From NCBI GenBank assembly GCA_016219225.1, contig JACRBX010000188.1, positions 1 to 43,746 of the forward strand: a stretch of 43,746 nt of DNA, in the 5' to 3' direction. Below are positions 33,977 through 42,116 of the stretch, one piece after another. The DNA comes from Deltaproteobacteria bacterium. Its GTDB lineage: Bacteria; Desulfobacterota; RBG-13-43-22. Below the pieces are notes generated by a model. It did not search any database. It saw nothing but the letters and a program-made list of their open reading frames with translations, and was not told where the DNA came from. A program made the position numbers and the translations under genes. The stretch's first letter is position 1. Every line of letters begins with the position of its first letter.

Positions 33977-36159
33977 CAGATGGCCTTCCTATTCTCCCGG
34001 CGTCGAAAGGACAAAATGGCCGGCAAGGCGCTCGCGGCCAAGAGGGACAGGATCAGAAATATCGGCCAGATCACCGGGCGGTTCCATTCGGCCCGTTTCC
34101 GTTCCCGAAGCCCGGCATCGATGCGCTGGTACTTCAGCCCATTACGTGCCATCTGGTTCGGTTTCGGATTGAAAACCCAGGAATGGACCAGGGTATACTC
34201 TTTGGGGTGGAACCCCCAAAGCCAGGGGGCGTTGCGGCGGACAATCTCTACCATACGGTCGATAATGGCCTGTCGCTTCGGCCCGTTTTCCATGTTTTTC
34301 ATCTTTTCGAACAACCGGTCATACTCGGGATCGGCGTAGTTAGCCGCATTTTCCCCGTCCGTTTTTACTTTCCCCTGGGGCCCATATAAAAGGAAGAGGA
34401 AATTTTCCGGGTCGGGATAATCGGCATTCCAGCCCCAATTGAAGATCTGGGCATTACCCTTTCTAATCTTGTCCTGGAAACGGTTATAGTCGGTGGCCCG
34501 GATCACTAATTGCAGGTTAAGCTTTTGGAACTGCTTGCGGATCCAGTCGAGACGCGCCTTGTCATCCGGCCCCCGGGCTGTGACATCGAGGTTGAGCACC
34601 AAAGGCTTGCCGGTTTCCGTTTCAACCCCATTGGGATAACCGGCTTCTGTCAGCAATTTTTGGGCTTCCTCAAGGGATTTTCGCTTAGCGCCGCCATTTG
34701 CCCAATCATAAATATAAGGGTTGATTCCTTCCTTCCCGGAACGGTTACCAAAGATTTCAGGAGGAATCGGACCTTGAGCCGCAATACCCCGGCCGTTGGC
34801 AAAAATGCTGATGAACTCTTCGTAGTCCACTGCGATGGAAATGGCCTGGCGAAGTTTGCGGGCCCGCTCCGAATTTCCGCCAACCACCGGGTCCAGCATA
34901 TTGAACCCCATGTAGATGTCACTGGGGGCCACCGAAGTCATGAGGCGGATACCTTTCCGCCGCATGCCCTCTGTGATGGCAATATCTCCGGTACTGGTAG
35001 TTTGTACGGCCTGATCGAAACTATCGGAGCTGATTCCGGAAGCGTCGTAATACCCCTGAAGAAACTTGTTCCAATAAGGTATTCCCTCTTTTTCCAGGCT
35101 GAAGACGACCTTATCAATAAAAGGCAAGGGTTTCCCGGCATCTGCAAAAAACCCGGCCTCCCGGTCCCCGAGTTCTCCTTCGGCCGGATAGGTCTCTCCA
35201 TGAAAAAAGGGGTTACGCTCCAGCACCATTTGACGGTTGGGATTGTTCTCCGTCAACATATAAGGTCCGGTGCCTACCGGGTACCAGTCCAAAGAAAAAT
35301 TTTTCTCCGCCATCCCGGGTTGGGAATAGAAACGGGCCACTTCTTCCGGTATCGGTGCAAAAAAAGACATGGCCAGCCAGTAAATAAACTGCGGGTACTT
35401 CCCTTTGAGTTTCACCTGGTAAGTATACCGGTCCAGGACCTGGACCCCGGCCAGGGGAAACCGGTTAAGGTCCAAATAGACTTCACCGCGACCGTTATGG
35501 ACCAGTTCCTGGTCGGCTTTCCTCAGAACCGCCGCGAATTCTTTGAGCCCGACGATATAATCCATCATCAGACCGAAGATCGGGGAATGCAGTCTCGGGT
35601 GAGCCAGGCGCTTGATCTGGTAAACATAATCCGCGGCGATAAGCTCGCGGGTTCCCTGCTGTTTAAAATCCGAAAGGCGGCGGATGGAGGCCATAAAACC
35701 AGGATCGAGGTTATGAAAGAGCAGACGGCCCTGGTGGTCTCTGGCAAAGGCGGGATGCGGTTGATAGTGAATACCCGGGCGGATACTGATCTTATACAGG
35801 CTGTAAGCCACCAGGCCGGCCTCGGCATCGTCAGGCAGAGGACGTCCGGCGGCATCAAAAAATTGAGGCCGGGGGACTTCCTGGGCCGTGGCCGGTATGA
35901 GGGTGTATGGCCGTTTAAAATAATGGTATTGCAGGGGAGGTTCATAGATCTGGGCGGTAAAAGTGGATTCATTTTCGCTGTAGGACTGAACCGGGTCAAG
36001 ATGCTTGGGGCGTTCGGAAAAAGCCGAATAGAGGATATTGCCTCCCCGATCCTGGGCCGGATAGGGATTGTTCCAGACACCGCAGCCGCCAAGCAGCACG
36101 GCAGCCCAAAAAAGGGTCATGCCTCGTAAGAATCCATTTTTCCCTGGGCCTAAGCACAT
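33976..36159 (-). CDS. Solute-binding lipoprotein of the peptide ABC transporter (SBP_bac_5)
   Basis: A 727-residue binding protein, longer than the usual ~530-600. The N-terminus has a hydrophobic stretch ending in a lipobox-like LLGGCG, so it is probably lipidated (Cys26). The SBP_bac_5 body shows SERPKHLDPVQSY near the start, VGTGPYMLTENNPNRQMVLERNPFF and RQAISIAVDYEEFI. Near the C-terminus there is a single membrane helix (about 695-715) followed by Arg/Lys-rich residues. The other end of the operon provides permeases and ATPase. The substrate is probably peptides or microcin-like compounds. Confidence 0.9.
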   Translation of the reverse strand: MCLGPGKNGFLRGMTLFWAAVLLGGCGVWNNPYPAQDRGGNILYSAFSERPKHLDPVQSYSENESTFTAQIYEPPLQYHYFKRPYTLIPATAQEVPRPQFFDAAGRPLPDDAEAGLVAYSLYKISIRPGIHYQPHPAFARDHQGRLLFHNLDPGFMASIRRLSDFKQQGTRELIAADYVYQIKRLAHPRLHSPIFGLMMDYIVGLKEFAAVLRKADQELVHNGRGEVYLDLNRFPLAGVQVLDRYTYQVKLKGKYPQFIYWLAMSFFAPIPEEVARFYSQPGMAEKNFSLDWYPVGTGPYMLTENNPNRQMVLERNPFFHGETYPAEGELGDREAGFFADAGKPLPFIDKVVFSLEKEGIPYWNKFLQGYYDASGISSDSFDQAVQTTSTGDIAITEGMRRKGIRLMTSVAPSDIYMGFNMLDPVVGGNSERARKLRQAISIAVDYEEFISIFANGRGIAAQGPIPPEIFGNRSGKEGINPYIYDWANGGAKRKSLEEAQKLLTEAGYPNGVETETGKPLVLNLDVTARGPDDKARLDWIRKQFQKLNLQLVIRATDYNRFQDKIRKGNAQIFNWGWNADYPDPENFLFLLYGPQGKVKTDGENAANYADPEYDRLFEKMKNMENGPKRQAIIDRMVEIVRRNAPWLWGFHPKEYTLVHSWVFNPKPNQMARNGLKYQRIDAGLRERKRAEWNRPVIWPIFLILSLLAASALPAILSFRRRENRKAI

Positions 36160-36228
36160 AATGGTTTATTGTTTTCCTTCGGATTCTGTGATAATAAAAA
36201 AAGGTTCAAGGTTAGAAAATGTCTTTCC

Positions 36229-36249
36229 TTTGAGCTTTGAGCTTTCGTA
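36229..36249. repeat. Heptad array of the TTTGAGC type, first
   Basis: Two perfect TTTGAGC units and a third degenerate one, preceded by GAAAATGTCTTTC and followed by CAGTTTAGCGCT, both conserved flanks. Confidence 0.75.
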
Positions 36250-36288
36250 TCAGTTTAGCGCTTTTTGAAAAAACGTCGACAACCTCTC

Positions 36289-36368
36289 CGTCATTCCGGT
36301 GAAAACCGGAAACCAGGTTCTTTTCGTCTCAGCATAACGTCTGGATTCCGGTTTTCACCGGAATGACG
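36289..36368. repeat. REP-like palindrome pair
   Basis: Arms 36289-36316 and 36341-36368 are reverse complements with one mismatch around a 24-base loop. Each arm is itself palindromic (CCGGTGAAAACCGG). It resembles REP/BIME-type repeats such as CGTCATTCC..GGAATCCAG known in many bacteria. Confidence 0.85.
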
Positions 36369-36429
36369 TGTGCGAAAGTCAGGATTTTCAAGTAAAAGTT
36401 TCAAGTTTTTCATAGGGCTAAATTGTTAC

Positions 36430-36450
36430 GAGCTTTCAGCTTTGAGCTAC
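36430..36450. repeat. Heptad array of the GAGCTTT type, second
   Basis: Three units (GAGCTTT, CAGCTTT, GAGCTAC), followed by TAAAATAATATTTTCGG, the conserved end of an element, which runs to within about 10 bp of the trmJ start. Confidence 0.75.
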
Positions 36451-36476
36451 TAAAATAATATTTTCGGTTATCAAAA

Positions 36477-37322
36477 ATGGTTCCTGACATCAACTTCGAC
36501 CATATCACCATCGTCCTGCACCAACCCCGTTTTGCGGAAAATATAGGGGCCTCGGCCCGGGCTGCCTGGAATATGGGCTTCCCGCATATCATCTTAGTCA
36601 ATCCGGAAGATACAGACTGGGAACGGATGACCAAGCTTTCAACCCATGTGGCCCGGGGGCTTCTGGAAAAAATGCAAAGCTATTCCTCTCTGGCCGAGGC
36701 CCTGGCACCTTTCCACTATATTGTTGGAACAACGGCCCGTTTAGGAGGGCAGCGGAAAGAAATTATAAACCCTGCCCAGGCAGCCCGTAAAATTCAATCC
36801 CTTGGCGGTCAGAACCGTATTGCCCTCTTATTCGGCCCGGAAAACCGTGGACTCAGCAACGAAGAACTCCGCTTTTGCCATTGCACGGTCAATATCCCTA
36901 CGGCTTCGGCCAGCTCTCTCAATCTGGCGCAGGGTGTTTTGATCCTTTGTTATGAAATCCTTCTGGCCCATAGTGATGAAAAAGTTCGGAGTGTTGAGTT
37001 CGGAGTTCGGAGTGATCAAACCCTAAACCTTGAAATCTCGTCATCCATCACTCCCAACTCCGAACTCCGAACTCCGAACTCCGAACATCCCCTGGCCACA
37101 TCCTTCGAACTGGAGGGCATGTATCAGCACCTGTCGGAAGTCCTGCAGTTGATGGATTTTTTAGACGAACAGAACCCCGAACTCTGGATGATGAGCCTCA
37201 GGCGTTTTTTTTCCCGCATAGGGCTCTATCCTCAGGAGGTGCGCATGATCCGCGGTATCTGCCGCCAACTCAGATGGCTGGTCACCGGCCATCTAAAATC
37301 GAACACAAGGATTGAAAGGTAA
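36477..37322 (+). CDS. trmJ: TrmJ-family tRNA (cytidine/uridine-2'-O) methyltransferase
   Basis: A 281-residue SPOUT-class enzyme; TrmJ methylates the ribose at position 32 of tRNAs. Seen: RFAENIGASARAAWNMGF, LLFGPENRGLSNEEL (knot) and IPTASASSLNLAQGVLI, all in residues 1-160. Residues ~205-281 are the C-terminal helical extension. The linker ~170-204 is encoded by an inverted heptad array (36984-37086) and gives the peptide VEFGVRS...TPNSELRTPNSE. The protein otherwise has normal length and motifs, so it is probably active. mutM follows 3 bases later. Confidence 0.93.
   Translation: MVPDINFDHITIVLHQPRFAENIGASARAAWNMGFPHIILVNPEDTDWERMTKLSTHVARGLLEKMQSYSSLAEALAPFHYIVGTTARLGGQRKEIINPAQAARKIQSLGGQNRIALLFGPENRGLSNEELRFCHCTVNIPTASASSLNLAQGVLILCYEILLAHSDEKVRSVEFGVRSDQTLNLEISSSITPNSELRTPNSEHPLATSFELEGMYQHLSEVLQLMDFLDEQNPELWMMSLRRFFSRIGLYPQEVRMIRGICRQLRWLVTGHLKSNTRIER
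36984..37086. mobile_element. Inverted heptad element inserted in trmJ linker (words GTTCGGA / CTCCGAA)
   Basis: Left arm 36984-37018 (GTTCGGA units) and right arm 37047-37086 (CTCCGAA units, four exact in a row) are reverse complements over about 30 bp with a ~28-base centre. The frame is open right through it. Confidence 0.85.
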
Positions 37323-37325
37323 ACC

Positions 37326-38147
37326 ATGCCCGAGCTGCCCGAAGTTGAAACCATTGTTCGCCGTCTTCGTTCGGATCTGACCGGCCTGAAGATTCAAAAA
37401 GTTCAAGTATTCACCCCTAAAATCCTTCGATCGCCCGAAAAGCTTTTCATCCAAACCCTGACCGGTAGCATCATACGGGAAATAAGGCGTAAAGGCAAGC
37501 TGATCCTTTTCGATCTTGATCTCGATAGGACCCTGATCCTCCATTTGAAAATGACCGGCCAGGTTTTACTGGAACCCGCGTCAACCCCTGTCGACCGCCA
37601 CACCCATGTCATTTTTGATTTTTTGCCTCCGGATTTCCAGCTCCGATACCGAGATGTCAGGAAATTCGGCTTCTTTGATGTGATCCCGGCCGCGCCCTCC
37701 GGTTCAAACCCCTTTGACGGCAAGGTGGCCCCCGACCCTTTTGAAATCAACGCCGGTCAATTCGCCCGGATCATTCACTCTAAAAAAAAGGCCATTAAAA
37801 CCCTTCTTCTGGATCAATCCCTGATCAGCGGATTAGGTAATATTTATGTGGATGAATCCTTATTTCAAGCCAAAATCCACCCCCTGACTCCGGCTTCGGC
37901 TCTATCTTCAGACCGGATTAAAAACCTCCATCGGATTATCCGGCGTGTTCTGAGGCAGGCGATTTTAAAACAAGGCTCCACCCTGAGAGATTACCGAAGG
38001 CCTGATGGAACCTCCGGTGGATTTCAAAACTATCATCAGGTCTATGGACGGACCGGCCTGGCCTGCCCCTTCTGCCTTTCCCCGATTCAAAAAATACGGG
38101 TGTGCAGTCGCGGCACTCATTTTTGTGCTTCCTGTCAAAAACTCTGA
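37326..38147 (+). CDS. mutM: Formamidopyrimidine-DNA glycosylase
   Basis: A 273-residue base-excision repair enzyme that removes 8-oxoguanine and formamidopyrimidines. The catalytic N-terminus MPELPEVETIVRRL is intact (Pro and Glu). KGKLILFDL holds the conserved Lys, LISGLGNIYVDESLF the helix-two-turn-helix, and the C-terminal zinc finger has CPFC...CASC. Length is normal. It follows trmJ by 3 bases. Confidence 0.97.
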   Translation: MPELPEVETIVRRLRSDLTGLKIQKVQVFTPKILRSPEKLFIQTLTGSIIREIRRKGKLILFDLDLDRTLILHLKMTGQVLLEPASTPVDRHTHVIFDFLPPDFQLRYRDVRKFGFFDVIPAAPSGSNPFDGKVAPDPFEINAGQFARIIHSKKKAIKTLLLDQSLISGLGNIYVDESLFQAKIHPLTPASALSSDRIKNLHRIIRRVLRQAILKQGSTLRDYRRPDGTSGGFQNYHQVYGRTGLACPFCLSPIQKIRVCSRGTHFCASCQKL

Positions 38148-38258
38148 TCCGGAGGACCAAAGAAGCGGCAACCCCGCTCCAATCCGGGTTTCCATGAGCC
38201 CCTGACCTGTTTACCTTAGAAAAAAAGCGGTTTTTTTGATGATTGGTGTGTTTTTCGC

Positions 38259-38287
38259 TTGACCCTTTCCATTTTTTCCTCTATATA
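38259..38287 (+). promoter_or_regulatory. Sigma-70-type promoter of the HU gene
   Basis: TTGACC (38259-38264), 17-base spacer, TATATA (38282-38287), about 47 bp before the HU start. Confidence 0.75.
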
Positions 38288-38333
38288 GAAGCGTAAATTA
38301 AAAAAAAATTTATAATAAAAAGGAGGATTGGTT

Positions 38334-38636
38334 ATGGCTACAAAAAAACCCTTGACTAAAACCCAGCTCGTTGCTTACCTGGCGGAAAAATTTTCAATGA
38401 CGAAAAATGCGTCAAAGGAAATCCTCGATGAATTGGCCCGATTGGCGGTTGCTGAGACCAAGAAAACCGGATCATTTACCATGCCGGGCATCGGCAAGAT
38501 CGTTCTTTCCAAACGAAAGGCACGGGTAGGCAGAAACCCTCAAACCGGTGACCCCATTAAGATCCCCGCCAAGACCGTGACTAAGATGAGGATAGCCAAA
38601 GCCTTTAAAGACGCCGTTGTTCCTCCGAAAAAATAA
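38334..38636 (+). CDS. HU/IHF-family DNA-binding protein
   Basis: A 100-residue nucleoid protein from ATG 38334, with AAGGAGG 7 bases upstream (a TTG at 38328 is less likely). The N-terminal helices (TKTQLVAYLAEKFSMTKNASKEILDEL) and the beta arm (GIGKIVLSKRKARVGRNPQTGDPIKIPAKTVTKMRIAKAFKDAV) match HU. The conserved GRNP with the following Q-T-G is intact; the protein is longer by about 10 basic residues. It is probably involved in DNA bending and packaging. The next gene encodes another small basic protein. Confidence 0.95.
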   Translation: MATKKPLTKTQLVAYLAEKFSMTKNASKEILDELARLAVAETKKTGSFTMPGIGKIVLSKRKARVGRNPQTGDPIKIPAKTVTKMRIAKAFKDAVVPPKK

Positions 38637-38726
38637 CTTTTCCCCAGGTCACGAAACTACCAGGAGGGGGAAGCAAGGAAGAACACCATTAATCGATCCA
38701 ATCCTTATTAAGAGGGAGCAAGGACT

Positions 38727-38969
38727 ATGGCCATCCAAAAGAAACCGGCAATAAAAAAGACAAGTGCTGCTGTTGCGAAAAAAGACAAAGGACCTCAGAA
38801 AACTCCGGAAAAATGGGTTCGGACTACGGTCATGATTCGGGAAACGAATCATGGGAAGATTAAAGCCATTACCTACTGGGAAAAAACAGGAATTAAAGAG
38901 GTGGTCGACGAGGCTTTAAAATTATACCTGAAAGGAAGGAAAGTAAAACCTCTTCCCAAAAAGAAATAA
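38727..38969 (+). CDS. Small basic ribbon-helix-helix-like protein
   Basis: An 80-residue protein. The first ~28 residues are Lys/Ala rich and probably disordered; the core RTTVMIRETNHGKIKAITYWEKTGIKEVVDEALKLYL resembles a ribbon-helix-helix DNA-binding unit (beta strand, two helices); the tail is again basic. It could be a DNA-binding regulator or nucleoid protein. Its GGGAG..AAGG leader is a reasonable ribosome site. It follows the HU gene by 90 bp and ends before a long stem-loop. Confidence 0.6.
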   Translation: MAIQKKPAIKKTSAAVAKKDKGPQKTPEKWVRTTVMIRETNHGKIKAITYWEKTGIKEVVDEALKLYLKGRKVKPLPKKK

Positions 38970-39030
38970 GGTTCTCCTTCTGAGCCGACACCGGTCATCA
39001 AAATTGTATTGAAGAAGTCTTTAGGTTACG

Positions 39031-39078
39031 CTCTGTCCAAAGATACCTTTTCCGAGGAAAAGATATCTTTGGACAGAG
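39031..39078 (+). terminator. Long stem-loop after the small basic protein gene
   Basis: A 15-bp outer stem (39031-39045 with 39064-39078) and a 6-bp inner stem (CTTTTC/GAAAAG) separated by a one-base mismatch, with a 4-base loop. A T-rich stretch (CATTTTATAT) follows. It is probably a transcription terminator or RNA-stabilising element. Confidence 0.75.
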
Positions 39079-39171
39079 GCCCATTTTATATCTCACGGAT
39101 CAACTTATTGACCCCATAAATACCGTTTTCCCCTCGCACCCCTTCGAGACCACATTATCCTATTATTTTCC

Positions 39172-39200
39172 TTTACCAACTAATAAGAAAATGTTATACA
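39172..39200 (+). promoter_or_regulatory. Possible sigma-70-type promoter of the DUF1015 gene
   Basis: TTTACC (39172-39177), 17-base spacer, TATACA (39195-39200). It is about 40 bp before ATG 39241, which has a GAGAGGAG site upstream. Confidence 0.55.
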
Positions 39201-39240
39201 AAAAAGTTATTTTTATGAGTAGAGAGGAGTATTAAGTCCC

Positions 39241-40590
39241 ATGGCACATATCGCCCCTTTTCGGGGGGTTATTTATAATTCTCAGACCATTAAGGATTAT
39301 TCCCAGGTCGTCGCTCCGCCCTATGATGTGATCAAACCTCAGGAACAGGAACGGTTTTATCAACAGCATCCCTATAATATTGTTCGTCTGGATTTTGGCA
39401 AAAATTTCCCCAGTGATACACCTGAAGACAATCGATACACCCGGGCGGCCCGGATATTACGGATCTGGGAAAAGGAACAGATCCTGGTTCAGGACCCTGA
39501 ACCGGCCATTTATCTTTATAAAATTCAATATCAGCTTCCAGGGGAAAATTTACGGATTCGAACCGGGTTTATTTCCCTGCTGGGCCTGGAGCCTTTTGAT
39601 TCAGGGAAGGTCCGGCCCCACGAAAAGACCTTCTCGGCTTTCAAGCAGGATCGCTATCAGCTCTTCCAGCAGTGTCAAATGCAGTTTTGTCCGATCTTTT
39701 CTTTTTATCTTGATCCTGAAAACAGGGTCATTTCTCTTCTTTCCGGCCAGGCCCCGGCAGAACCCTTTCTTGATTTTGTCGATCAGGATTCTATCCGCCA
39801 TCAGCTTTGGAGAATTACCGACCCGTCGACCTTAACTACCATTCAAAAGACCTTTTCCGATAAGACCGTTTATATCGCCGATGGCCATCATCGTTACGAG
39901 ACCAGTCTGGCCTATCAAGCGGATATGCTTAAAAGGCATCCCGAGTCGGGAAAAAACGCAGCCTTTAATTTTACCCTGATGTTTCTCTGTCCGATGGAAG
40001 ATCCGGGGTTGACCATCTTCCCGGTTCATCGGGCATTGAACCGTCTTTTGGATCTTGAGCCCTCGTTGCTGGAAAAAAAATTGGATCAGGATTTTTTTAT
40101 AGAAAAAATCCCTTTTAACGGCGAAAACAAAAAGCAAGTCACACGGGATTTTTTGTCCAGACTTGGGGCAAAAGGAAGAGTGGCTCAGTCATTTGGTCTT
40201 TTTATGGCCCAAACCTCCTGGTTTTACCTCCTGACTCTGAAGCAAGAAAGTCTGGACGGTGCCTGGGGAGAAGATCTGCATCCCTTATTACGAAGATTGG
40301 ATGTCATGATTTTAAGCCGCCTGATCTTTCAAAAAGCCTTAGGCGTTCGCCGGGAAGAATTGGATCAGGAAAACATCATCGAGTATCGTCATGATGCTTT
40401 CGAGGTCCTCCAGCTGGTGGTAAAGGGACAAAGTCAGATGAGTTTCATCTTAAACCCAACCCCTATCGATCAGGTCAGGCAGATTGCCGAAGCCTCCCTG
40501 GTTATGCCCAGGAAGTCAACCTATTTTTACCCTAAAACCCTGACCGGCCTGGTAATGAATCCCCTGAATTTGAATGAATTCATCATTTGA
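39241..40590 (+). CDS. DUF1015 family protein
   Basis: A 449-residue cytoplasmic protein of the DUF1015 family. Typical marks: start IAPFRGVIYN, VAPPYDVI, NIVRLD, RPHEKTFSAFKQDR and the strongly conserved YIADGHHRYETSLAY. The biochemical function of the family is not established; similarity to a ParB-type phosphotransferase fold has been suggested elsewhere, which I cannot test. The methyltransferase gene downstream overlaps it by 17 bp, so they are coupled. Confidence 0.9.
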   Translation: MAHIAPFRGVIYNSQTIKDYSQVVAPPYDVIKPQEQERFYQQHPYNIVRLDFGKNFPSDTPEDNRYTRAARILRIWEKEQILVQDPEPAIYLYKIQYQLPGENLRIRTGFISLLGLEPFDSGKVRPHEKTFSAFKQDRYQLFQQCQMQFCPIFSFYLDPENRVISLLSGQAPAEPFLDFVDQDSIRHQLWRITDPSTLTTIQKTFSDKTVYIADGHHRYETSLAYQADMLKRHPESGKNAAFNFTLMFLCPMEDPGLTIFPVHRALNRLLDLEPSLLEKKLDQDFFIEKIPFNGENKKQVTRDFLSRLGAKGRVAQSFGLFMAQTSWFYLLTLKQESLDGAWGEDLHPLLRRLDVMILSRLIFQKALGVRREELDQENIIEYRHDAFEVLQLVVKGQSQMSFILNPTPIDQVRQIAEASLVMPRKSTYFYPKTLTGLVMNPLNLNEFII

Positions 40591-41341
40591 GAAGCGGGTA
40601 AAGATAAACAGCGATGAAACACTCGATTCCTGGGGAAAAGGGACTGTTCGGGTCATTCAAAAAAAAACCGGTTATCGTTTTTCCATAGACTCTTTACTTC
40701 TGTTTGAATTTGTCCGGATAAAGGAAGATCATCGGGTCCTGGATCTGGGAACGGGCAGTGGAATCCTGGCCCTGCTCCTGGCCAGGGCCTACCCCCTTGC
40801 CCGGATTGTGGCCCTGGAACTGTCCCCCGCCTTTTTAGATCTGGCCCGACGCAATACGGACCTGAACGGACTTCAGGGACGCATTTCCCTGATCCATGGA
40901 GATCTTTGCTACATCCCCTTTTTTATTAAAAAGGGGACCTTTGATGCCGTTGTTTGCAACCCCCCCTTTCGTCCTCTTCGAACAGGCCGGATAAACCCCG
41001 ACCCTCAGAAAGCCATGGCCCGCCATGAAATTCGGGTTACCTTATCTGAACTTTTACAGGCTGTAGCCCACGGATTAAAAAAAGGAGGGAAATGGTATGT
41101 TATTTACCCGGCCTGGCGGCTGGTGACCCTTCTGACCTTATCCAGACAAAACGGGCTGGAGCCCAAAACAATCCAATTGGTCCATTCCTTTCCAGGCAAA
41201 GAGGCCGAATGGATTCTCATGGAGGCTGTTTATCAAGGGCGTGAGGAGCTTAAGGTCCTTCCCCCCCTTATCGTTTACCAGGAAGTCGGGGTTTATAGCG
41301 ATCAGGTTCAAAGGAGTAAATTTTTCAACACTTTCCTTTAA
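40574..41341 (+). CDS. TrmN6-like tRNA1(Val) adenine-N6 methyltransferase
   Basis: A 255-residue class I SAM-dependent methyltransferase. The SAM loop is VLDLGTGSGILALLLA (about 55-70) and the amino-methyltransferase motif is CNPPFRPL. The N-terminal DSWGKGTVRVIQKKTGYRFSIDSLLLFEFV is characteristic of TrmN6/YfiC, which modifies A37 of tRNA1(Val); the HemK/PrmC family shares NPPF/Y but has a different N-terminus. It overlaps DUF1015 and converges with the dciA-like gene. Confidence 0.88.
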   Translation: MNSSFEKRVKINSDETLDSWGKGTVRVIQKKTGYRFSIDSLLLFEFVRIKEDHRVLDLGTGSGILALLLARAYPLARIVALELSPAFLDLARRNTDLNGLQGRISLIHGDLCYIPFFIKKGTFDAVVCNPPFRPLRTGRINPDPQKAMARHEIRVTLSELLQAVAHGLKKGGKWYVIYPAWRLVTLLTLSRQNGLEPKTIQLVHSFPGKEAEWILMEAVYQGREELKVLPPLIVYQEVGVYSDQVQRSKFFNTFL

Positions 41342-41370
41342 TCCTGCTAAACGGGACCCGGGGGGCACCT

Positions 41371-41862
41371 TCACGGGATCAGGGAGCGCTTGGCCGGTTC
41401 ATAACAACGACTCTTTTCCATAGCCGCCCGGACCCGTTCACGAACTTCAGGATCCTTGATTTCGGCACAAATATGTTGGATCCGTAATTTTTCTTTTTTT
41501 GACAAGGAACGGGGTCGGGGTGGTGTCGAATCCGTTTTTTCTTTTCGGCCGGGGCTCATTACCTCGACCGATCCCGGCTTTAACCGGATCGTTTTGACCA
41601 CCGGTTTTCCCAATGTTTCATTTATCTTTCCCCGAATGGAGTCTTTTAGAAATTGGAACTGTTGCCCGACAACCGGATTGGAAACCGATAGGTAAAGGGT
41701 CCCTTCCCGAATCCCTTCCATATAAATTCCCGATCGTAAGGACTCGGGAACGGCCTGGATCCAGGCATCGATAACAGCCGGGATCAAAGGATCCACCAGT
41801 GCATCCTTTCCGGTTAACAACTCTTGAACAACGGCTTTAAAAGGCAGGATTTCTTTATTCAT
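41371..41862 (-). CDS. DciA-like (DUF721) protein
   Basis: A 163-residue protein with a DUF721/DciA domain in its first two thirds: AWIQAVPESLRSG, LYLSVSNPVVGQQFQFLKDSIRGKINETLG and IRLKPG. DciA loads the replicative helicase DnaB in bacteria without DnaC. The C-terminal third is Lys/Arg/Glu rich and less conserved. It diverges from the trpB2 gene, with about 250 bp between them. Start ATG 41862 has no strong ribosome site. Confidence 0.85.
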   Translation of the reverse strand: MNKEILPFKAVVQELLTGKDALVDPLIPAVIDAWIQAVPESLRSGIYMEGIREGTLYLSVSNPVVGQQFQFLKDSIRGKINETLGKPVVKTIRLKPGSVEVMSPGRKEKTDSTPPRPRSLSKKEKLRIQHICAEIKDPEVRERVRAAMEKSRCYEPAKRSLIP

Positions 41863-41873
41863 CTTAAATTTAA

Positions 41874-41901
41874 TTGACAGTTTTTCATGACCCTGTATAT
41901 A
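41874..41901 (+). promoter_or_regulatory. Promoter of the trpB2 gene
   Basis: TTGACA (41874-41879), 16-base spacer, TATATA (41896-41901). The transcript would have a leader of about 210 bases containing the heptad element at 41930-42004. Confidence 0.6.
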
Positions 41902-41929
41902 GTGGATATTTAATGCCAGATTCTCTTAA

Positions 41930-42004
41930 ACGCTCATGCTCCTTTGGAGCCCCACAACCTTGAAATGGGTTTCGACAAACCGAACGACGAACTTTATTTT
42001 CTTA
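41930..42004. repeat. Heptad element with conserved hairpin in the trpB2 leader
   Basis: TTAAACGCTCAT, then perfect stem GCTCC-TTT-GGAGC (41938-41950), CCCACAAC, the spacer TTGAAATGGGTTTCG, a short degenerate heptad core (ACCGAAC, GACGAAC) and TTTATTTTCTTAAG. Order of parts matches 7115-7220. Confidence 0.7.
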
Positions 42005-42116
42005 AGAAAGGCCGGTTTCAAGCGGGTCATTTCCTTTACCCGGAAAAATTATTCTCACAGAAAACGGAATTCAAAGCAATAAAATAAACGGCAACCTTAA
42101 CGAAAAAGGAGGAATC

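Larger units (their letters stand above)
36160..36476. other. Repeat-filled gap upstream of trmJ
   Basis: Divergent promoter region of the transporter operon and trmJ, but filled with repeats: GAGCTTT-type heptad arrays (36229-36249 and 36430-36450), conserved flank pieces (GAAAATGTCTTTC before and TTTCGTATCAGTTTAGCGCT after the first array; AATATTTTCGG after the second) and a REP palindrome between them. No clear promoter could be named. Confidence 0.7.

Noticed and set aside
34510-36129. 539-codon plus-strand open frame
   Set aside because: It lies wholly antisense to the binding-protein gene, whose translation has clear family motifs; the antisense frame has none.
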